In this document: positions 22,939 through 27,520 of the stretch, in pieces | Layout of the letters: each line of letters starts with the position of its first letter | Position numbering within the stretch: the stretch's first letter is position 1 | IMG/VR virus record: IMGVR_UViG_3300030116_001207 | Location: 1 to 27,520 of that record | Direction: 5' to 3' (one strand) | DNA length: 27,520 bases | DNA from: a virus | The notes under the pieces: generated by a model | What the model saw: only the letters and a program-made list of their open reading frames with translations | The model's database searches: none | What the model was told of the DNA's origin: nothing | Made by a program: the position numbers and the translations under genes

Positions 22939-24021
22939 TTATGATGGACTAAACGCCCTGTATTTTATATAGATTGTTAAACTCAAAAAATTTGTAGTTA
23001 GATTCAATGTACTACCGATGAATAGATGCGTACCCTTATTTTTAGAATATAACCTTGCACTTTCATTCCCTGCCGGCACATCCCTAAAATACAAGCCTTG
23101 TGTGCTTGTTTCGTTACGCATTATTTGATTAATTCGATTTTTTGGAATCTGTGCTGCTGTTACATTTGCAGTTTGATTTGTTGACTGTCGAACTATAATG
23201 TTTGCGTTGCTATCATAAGAACCTGAATCATTAAAACCTGTTTTATTTATAATAAAATATACCTCTTCAATAGTGTGAAACTTATCTGCTTCTGCTGTAA
23301 TTAATTGCAGGGCAGGTTGTGCTGTAACATCCAAACCTTTATACGCAAGTAACTCTGCTCTTGTGAATGTCTTACTAACTTCTGTGTAAGGGTACGGACT
23401 AGTTCCGCTAGTGTCTATTGTTACAACTCCATTACCATCATCTGTTAGCGTACCATTACTTACGTTAATTGTTTTAACCGTTGTTACATCCGGTGTTCCG
23501 TCAATCTCCTTAACTCTTAACAGACCTCTTGCAGAAAATGTTGTGCTTGTTCCTTGTGGACTTACCCCAACTAAAGGTGCATTACAACTATCGTACAAGT
23601 AAGGCACTCCAATAGAAATTGTTAAGAGTGTTCCACTCAATGTGTTGCTGTTCTCTTCTTCTAAAGGAGTAATACTTGCACTTTCCAAGATATACGCAAA
23701 ATCGAAATCAAATATTGCACCTCCATTCTCCAAATCTGCTAAAATATCCTCTGCGCAAAGTTCACTCTGCGTGATAACATCCCTCTCAAACTCCTTTCTG
23801 TTTTGCTCCCCTCTAGGGCAATCCATGATGTAAACCTCCAACGTATAGGTTTTTACCTTATCCACATAATTACCCGATGTATAAACCAGATGCAAAAGGG
23901 GGTAATTCTCAAACTTGTTCAAATCCAAGTCCTCCGGTGAGCCGAATGAAAATGTTTTGAGGAAAAAGTGGTTTTCTACAAACGTCTCAAATCTATCTAC
24001 AATATTAGCGAATGTTATCAT
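22939..24021 (-). CDS. Tail-completion domain fused to fibre-like C-terminus
   Basis: A 360-aa protein. Residues 1-150 (ITFANIVDRFETFVENHFFL, then YTLEVYIMDCPRGEQNRKEF) look like the tail-terminator protein found near the neck gene in Bacteroidota phages. Residues about 170-360 differ. They contain VKTINVSNGTLTDDGNGVVT, a fibre-type linking repeat, then a beta-sandwich (ALQLITAEADKFHTIEEVYF and ASPS-type end). The two parts together suggest a tail completion protein carrying a small fibre or decoration domain. It overlaps the frameshifted chaperone product by 17 bp. Confidence 0.65.
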   Translation of the reverse strand: MITFANIVDRFETFVENHFFLKTFSFGSPEDLDLNKFENYPLLHLVYTSGNYVDKVKTYTLEVYIMDCPRGEQNRKEFERDVITQSELCAEDILADLENGGAIFDFDFAYILESASITPLEEENSNTLSGTLLTISIGVPYLYDSCNAPLVGVSPQGTSTTFSARGLLRVKEIDGTPDVTTVKTINVSNGTLTDDGNGVVTIDTSGTSPYPYTEVSKTFTRAELLAYKGLDVTAQPALQLITAEADKFHTIEEVYFIINKTGFNDSGSYDSNANIIVRQSTNQTANVTAAQIPKNRINQIMRNETSTQGLYFRDVPAGNESARLYSKNKGTHLFIGSTLNLTTNFLSLTIYIKYRAFSPS

Positions 24022-24696
24022 TTCTCTGCTTTTCTGTTAGGTCTTGTAAGTAACAAAGATGCGTAAAAATCGTTGCCACAGGTTTTTCGGTAACTGCATC
24101 CATTTTAAGAAAGTTCTCACCTGCAAGGGTATATAGTGCGGAATACCAACCCCATCGTTTCCCAAACTCACCTCCCTCAGTATTCCCGCTAAAGATAGCC
24201 GCATAGTCCTCAACAATTCGATTTTGGTATTCAAAAAAAAACTAAGCACTCCACCGAATACTGTTGCTGGAATATCCTTGAACTTCTCTGGATCTTCTTT
24301 AGCCGTATAATCTTTAATCCAATATCTTTTCCCCTCTTCCCTTATAATTTCTCTATATAATAAAGAAAGAATGTTTTTAGCGTTTTTACTGACATCCTTG
24401 CAATAATTCTCCATATCAATCCACTCTCCCATGCTGAATGAATCCCAATCATTTACAAACCCATATTGCACACCATTGATATTCAACTTTTCTACAAGCT
24501 CACCATATTCAGATTTCCTCAACTCTTCAATATGGTTATAAGCTACATCAAGGCCTTTTTTTGAAAGTTTTTGTATATCCTCTTTCTTAATACCAGAAAG
24601 CGCAACTAGCGCATCCATGTTATCTTCATTCTGATGCAATAGCTCCCATTCTGAAACGCTTAAATCTGCAAATGTTTTAGGTAACCTTATTTTCAT
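24005..24696 (-). CDS. Tail-assembly-chaperone-like protein made by -1 frameshift
   Basis: Frame 0 runs from ATG 24696 to TAA 24037 (219 aa), but after VFGGVLSFF at about residue 154 it becomes sequence unlike its family. A -1 slip in the T9 run at 24241-24233 opens a frame that reads EYQNRIVEDYAAIFSGN, then FGKRWGWYSALYTLAGENF and KPVATIFTHLCYLQDL, ending at 24005 (about 230 aa). That second half carries the WGWY...LA motif known from Bacteroidota phage proteins. Slippage on T TTT TTT is a classic -1 site, and tail chaperones often use it. A homopolymer sequencing error would give the same picture. Confidence 0.7.
24233..24241 (-). promoter_or_regulatory. Slippery T9 run, candidate -1 frameshift site
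   Basis: Nine consecutive T on the mRNA strand, read as AGT TTT TTT TTG in frame 0. Slipping back one base gives AGT TTT TTT TTT GAA and joins the two halves of the chaperone-like protein. Confidence 0.6.
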
Positions 24697-24699
24697 AAT

Positions 24700-24966
24700 C
24701 TAAGGAATTTGATTCATAATTGTTTCCAAATTTGTGCAATGGTCAATCGCTAATTGGTCAAACCCTGAACGAATCATGTGTTCCATGTAATCAATTCCAA
24801 GACGCTTATTGTTCAACGTACTTCTTCCTTCAACCGTTGCCTTTATCGTTCTCCATTCTGACAATGCCCTAGCTTCATTTCTTGTACCTCTATTTGTTTG
24901 AACAGCGGTCAATTTGGTTTTCATATCCCCAACGTCTGTCAAATCTTGAGCTTTGGTGAAACTCAT
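24700..24966 (-). CDS. Hypothetical protein, 88 aa
   Basis: A helical, basic protein (MSFTKAQDLTDVGDMKTKLT, then EARALSEWRTIKATVEGRST). No domain recognised. It overlaps the 89-aa gene upstream by 4 bp (ATGA) and precedes the chaperone-like gene by 3 bp. Likely a small virion or assembly protein by position. Confidence 0.65.
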   Translation of the reverse strand: MSFTKAQDLTDVGDMKTKLTAVQTNRGTRNEARALSEWRTIKATVEGRSTLNNKRLGIDYMEHMIRSGFDQLAIDHCTNLETIMNQIP

Positions 24967-25232
24967 CCTTTTCTCTTTATTAACTCTGTTAGATGAAACT
25001 CTGCAACCTCCGGCTTATGCTTCAACAATGCATCACAAGCCTCATGTAAAACCCTTCTCTCTTCAATCGATGCTTTTAACATCATACCTGCAATGTATTT
25101 GGCTGCTTCACAATTATCTCCGCACTCCTCTTTGCATGCTTGAATCTTGCCTAATGCAACTGCATGTTCAGATACAGGACTTTCAATAATTTCCTTCGGA
25201 TCTTTTTTTGTGCTTTTCTTCTTCTTACTCAT
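24963..25232 (-). CDS. Hypothetical protein, 89 aa
   Basis: A Lys-rich N-terminus (MSKKKKSTKKDPKEIIESPV) is followed by a Cys-containing helical region (IQACKEECGDNCEAAKYIAG), which could form a disulphide or bind metal. It follows TerL after a 54-bp AT-rich gap in which no clear promoter or terminator was seen. Function unknown. Confidence 0.65.
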   Translation of the reverse strand: MSKKKKSTKKDPKEIIESPVSEHAVALGKIQACKEECGDNCEAAKYIAGMMLKASIEERRVLHEACDALLKHKPEVAEFHLTELIKRKG

Positions 25233-25286
25233 TTTAGATATTTTTCTTTGATATAAATATAACGTATTTGATTCTATTATCTCACA

Positions 25287-26468
25287 TCATCCCAAATGAT
25301 AGCTTCCGTAATTTGGATTTGTTTGATTAAACGTAATTGCATATCTACTTGCATCAATGAAATGATTAAACGCATCAACAGGCGTATTCAAAGCTTTTTG
25401 GTTTCTATCCTCTTTGTATTTATAATTCCTCAATTCTTTTATTCCATTCACACTTCTTGCTGTTATCATTAAAGGTTTTGAACGCATGAAATCAATCCCT
25501 GCTCTTATGCTGTCCGGCCCTTTTCTGCATGGATGAACATTGAACCCTTGCGAAGCAATCACCGCTATTGATTTTGGTTCTGCATTGTCTGCAATAATAG
25601 AATCTCCTTTATCTATTTCTGCACTTCTTAATATGTTACAGATATCCGTATTCAGCAATCCACTCGAATAACAAACCTCATCTAAACAATATCCATGTCC
25701 ATCTGTAAAGACCTTTACAATAGCTGTCGGGTCATTCGTGTACCCAAAATCCAATCCCACAGCCAAAAGCCTCCATCCTTCCGGCACTTGTTCAACCTCT
25801 TTCCAATGTGTAAAGATTGTTGTTCTACTTGTTCCCCTTTCTCCTAATCCAAATACCTTCCAATAATTCTCGTCAGCTTCCTTCAATCTTTCAATCTCCT
25901 TAATCGTCTGCTCTCCTAAATATGGATTATCCTTATATGTTGTCTGGAAGAAATCCACATCATCCCTTGTTAGAACCTTATCATATATCCAATGAAATTC
26001 ATCGCTAGGGTTATAATCCAAAATAATTCTGTCCTGTGTTCTCAATATCAACTGCCTCCAATCTTCTAAATTCAATTGATTAGCTTCATTAATAAAAAGT
26101 ATGTTCCTTTTTTTACCTCTTACCTTTTCTGCTTGGTCTACGCTTATAAACTCAACCAGATTTCCAAACAGCTTGTAAGTTCCTTCGACCTTATTATGTA
26201 GTGCAGGATTATACCAATTCTCTTGTTCTAGGATATGGAAGAAATCTCGCATCGCACTACTCCTCAAACTAGGATAAGTTTTTCTGCATATTGTTATTAC
26301 TTGCTTAGCATTTTTATTCTTAAAACAATACTCAATCAGCACCGAAAGAATTGAATACGTCTTGCCGGATCTTGTGCCTCCCTGATGCACTTGGATTCTT
26401 GCCTTGCTGCTTTTTACTTGGTAGTATGTTTTAGGGTTCTTCAATCTCTTCATTATTAAAAATCCCAT
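25287..26468 (-). CDS. terL: Terminase large subunit (TerL)
   Basis: A 393-aa protein of the PBSX-type terminase family. Walker A GGTRSGKT (30-37), a Walker B-like strand with catalytic Glu (NILFINEANQL) and the coupling region (ILDYNPSDEFHW) form the ATPase. The RNase H-like nuclease has Asp in GLDFGYTNDPTA, Asp in SIIADNAEPKS and Asp in PVDAFNHFIDASRYA. It packages DNA into the prohead and cuts it. A start at ATG 26453 (MKRLKNPKTYYQ) is at least as likely as 26468, as it reduces the overlap with the 48-aa gene from 38 to 23 bp. Confidence 0.96.
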   Translation of the reverse strand: MGFLIMKRLKNPKTYYQVKSSKARIQVHQGGTRSGKTYSILSVLIEYCFKNKNAKQVITICRKTYPSLRSSAMRDFFHILEQENWYNPALHNKVEGTYKLFGNLVEFISVDQAEKVRGKKRNILFINEANQLNLEDWRQLILRTQDRIILDYNPSDEFHWIYDKVLTRDDVDFFQTTYKDNPYLGEQTIKEIERLKEADENYWKVFGLGERGTSRTTIFTHWKEVEQVPEGWRLLAVGLDFGYTNDPTAIVKVFTDGHGYCLDEVCYSSGLLNTDICNILRSAEIDKGDSIIADNAEPKSIAVIASQGFNVHPCRKGPDSIRAGIDFMRSKPLMITARSVNGIKELRNYKYKEDRNQKALNTPVDAFNHFIDASRYAITFNQTNPNYGSYHLG

Positions 26469-26577
26469 ATAAAGCAGAATAACACCAAACGCAAAACCCT
26501 ATTGGCTCTGTTCCAATCATTCCACGCATATCATCATGCTCTAAGTCCGAATCACATATAGTGCAATTATTTACCAC
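26431..26577 (-). CDS. Small zinc-ribbon-like protein, 48 aa
   Basis: GTG at 26577 to TAA at 26431. The product holds CTIC (5-8) and CVWC (29-32), a CxxC-20-CxxC zinc ribbon, and ends NNEEIEEP. A stop codon just upstream rules out a longer form, so the GTG is the only usual start. It bridges the gap between the 45-aa gene and TerL. The paired CxxC spacing makes chance unlikely. Confidence 0.6.
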   Translation of the reverse strand: MVNNCTICDSDLEHDDMRGMIGTEPIGFCVWCYSALYGIFNNEEIEEP

Positions 26578-26704
26578 TTCTCACTCTGCTTGCTAAAATC
26601 TTAAAACTTACAAATGCAACTGCTCCTAAAAAAAGCATGTTTATCAAATTAGGGTGTGAATGCTCTCCACATATTCCTAACGCATGGTATAAAAATTCAT
26701 TCAT
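26567..26704 (-). CDS. Small membrane protein, 45 aa
   Basis: ATG at 26704 to TAA at 26567. The product begins MNEFLYHALGICGEHSHPNL, then has a membrane helix (INMLFLGAVAFVSFKIL) and a basic end. The HALG-CGEHSHPN pattern is familiar from short proteins of Bacteroidota phages. It overlaps the TerS stop by 8 bp. A role in lysis or membrane is guessed from the helix. Confidence 0.7.
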   Translation of the reverse strand: MNEFLYHALGICGEHSHPNLINMLFLGAVAFVSFKILASRVRSGK

Positions 26705-27038
26705 CATTATCATCAAACCAGCTTGGCTTTTTATTTGTTTGTGTAATACTTATATCTTGGCTTTCAATATAACCTCTCTCCTTGCCTTTTGTTTTTAATA
26801 AGAAGATTGTTGCTGCTGTATTTCCATTTTCAATCTGCTTATACAATTGGCTTTCTGCAAAGTCTAAAGTTATATTCTTTACATCATCAACTTGCTTCTT
26901 AAAATCTTCATCATTGTTATACCACTCATAGTACGTTGTTCTTCCTACTCCTGCGGTTTTACAGGCAGTCGTTACAACTCCCAAAGATTTTTCAAGTGCT
27001 TGTATTAATACCTTTTTACTGTGTTCGGTTTTGTTCAT
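26697..27038 (-). CDS. terS: Terminase small subunit (TerS)
   Basis: A 113-aa protein with a helix-turn-helix at about 12-45 (LEKSLGVVTTACKTAGVGRT, then TYYEWYNNDEDFKK) and an oligomerisation helix pair (LDFAESQLYKQIENGNTAAT). This is typical of TerS, which recognises the pac/cos site and loads TerL. It overlaps the glycosyltransferase stop by an ATGA. Confidence 0.9.
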   Translation of the reverse strand: MNKTEHSKKVLIQALEKSLGVVTTACKTAGVGRTTYYEWYNNDEDFKKQVDDVKNITLDFAESQLYKQIENGNTAATIFLLKTKGKERGYIESQDISITQTNKKPSWFDDNDE

Positions 27039-27520
27039 TTCTTATATTTTTCATCTAGGATTTTAGGCACGGATTTATTCCAATTAATCTTGTGGTGCAA
27101 TCTCATATTCTTAGCTCCCATCAATCCAACTTTTACGCTACTAGGATTATACATTACAGAGTAAAAAGATTTAACGTATGTGCCTTCGTTTTTATATACG
27201 TCTGTAAATCCACCTTCATTTGTTTGTGTTAGTTCTTGGGTTAATGACAACTCACAAACGGTAAAAAAAAGATCACCCTTGTTTCCTAAATTAACATAGG
27301 TCGTTACATCCTCATTAATTCTTCCTAAAAAATTAAAAGGGTTGTCTGTTTTACATATAAAAAAATTCATGGCCTTCCTAGCTAGTCCTTTCTTGAATAC
27401 GCTACAGCTTTCACCTCCTATGAAATCACCTGCCTGTGCTATGCACAAAGTTTTGGCATCTATTTTTTTGAAGAACTTAAAAAGAACCTCAAACATCCAA
27501 TTAATATCTTTTATCTTGGT
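27035..27520 (-). CDS. TET-associated-glycosyltransferase-like protein (TAGT/GREB1-type), C-terminal part
   Basis: Continuation of the gene at 1-506; in the closed circle only 27035-27377 is new sequence, and 27378-27520 duplicates residues encoded at 1-143. The ATG at 27496 corresponds to internal residue 130 and is not the real start. Conserved stretches here are QAGDFIGGESCSVFKK, RKAMNFFICKTDNPFNFLGR, INEDVTTYVNLGNKGDLFFT and SSVKVGLMGAKNMRLHHKIN, which together identify the family as I remember it. The full protein is 282 aa. The gene lies between the ParB-like gene and TerS, so it may act on DNA before packaging. Confidence 0.8.
   Translation of the reverse strand, partial: TKIKDINWMFEVLFKFFKKIDAKTLCIAQAGDFIGGESCSVFKKGLARKAMNFFICKTDNPFNFLGRINEDVTTYVNLGNKGDLFFTVCELSLTQELTQTNEGGFTDVYKNEGTYVKSFYSVMYNPSSVKVGLMGAKNMRLHHKINWNKSVPKILDEKYKK
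27378..27520. repeat. Terminal direct repeat, right copy (circular overlap)
   Basis: Matches bases 1-143 except G at 27455 against A at 78. The difference is a synonymous third-codon change (GCC versus GCT, alanine) in the glycosyltransferase gene, which fits strain variation in the sampled population more than an error. Confidence 0.93.

Noticed and set aside
24037-24272. Frame-0 C-terminus of the chaperone-like gene as a genuine domain
   Set aside because: The -1 frame over the same bases carries the recognised WGWY...LA motif, so the frame-0 residues are probably an out-of-frame tail.
27035-27496. A separate 153-aa gene starting at ATG 27496
   Set aside because: The ATG is internal residue 130 of the 282-aa glycosyltransferase once the circle is closed.
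1-27520. CRISPR array, tRNA or rRNA genes
   Set aside because: No regularly spaced repeats and no tRNA or rRNA-like stretch was seen on either strand by eye.

Overview
The window is a complete, AT-rich, tailed-phage (siphovirus-type) genome seen as a linearised circle. The first 143 bases recur as the last 143 bases with one difference, so the unique circle is about 27,377 bp, and the window edge cuts one gene, a glycosyltransferase, in two. Every supported gene lies on the minus strand, so the genome reads from high to low coordinates and continues across the junction. A Bacteroidota (probably Flavobacteriia-like) host is inferred from three things: starts lack Shine-Dalgarno sequences and are often coupled by ATGA or TAATG overlaps; candidate promoters fit TTG/TTTG-N19/20-TANNTTTG; and many proteins resemble families familiar from Bacteroidota phages. 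No integrase, repressor/Cro pair, DNA polymerase, primase, tRNA, rRNA or CRISPR array was recognised. Early/replication block, in transcription order (8106 down to 499): a control region with terminator and promoters (8107-8253), several small unknown genes, a C5-cytosine methyltransferase (6007-6654), an OB-fold/ssDNA-binding-like protein, two helix-turn-helix proteins, a PD-(D/E)XK nuclease, a winged-helix replication-initiator-like protein with a partner, a NinG-like recombination protein, a sigma-70-like factor, a Cys-rich protein and a ParB-like protein. The series continues into a TET-associated-glycosyltransferase-like (TAGT) protein that crosses the junction. Packaging and virion block (27038 down to 9856): TerS, two tiny unlisted genes, TerL, two small unknowns, a tail-chaperone-like gene with a -1 frameshift at a T9 run, a tail-completion/fibre fusion, a one-helix membrane peptide, a neck protein, two large tail/tip proteins, tape measure, a three-part prohead-protease fusion, scaffold, major capsid, tail tube (followed by a strong terminator), portal and head-tail adaptor. 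From the tape measure to the portal the order is roughly the reverse of the canonical siphophage order. Lysis and terminal block (9801 down to 8254): holin-like peptide, M15-type endolysin, a metallophosphoesterase and a two-helix membrane protein, then a rho-independent terminator. The most interesting points are the DNA-modification pairing (C5 methyltransferase plus TAGT glycosyltransferase, with no visible TET/JBP oxidase in an apparently complete genome), the frameshifted chaperone gene, a candidate ~70-nt phage RNA in the control region, and a striking restriction of GATC sites to AGATC followed by A or C. All positions were read by eye; no homology search was run.
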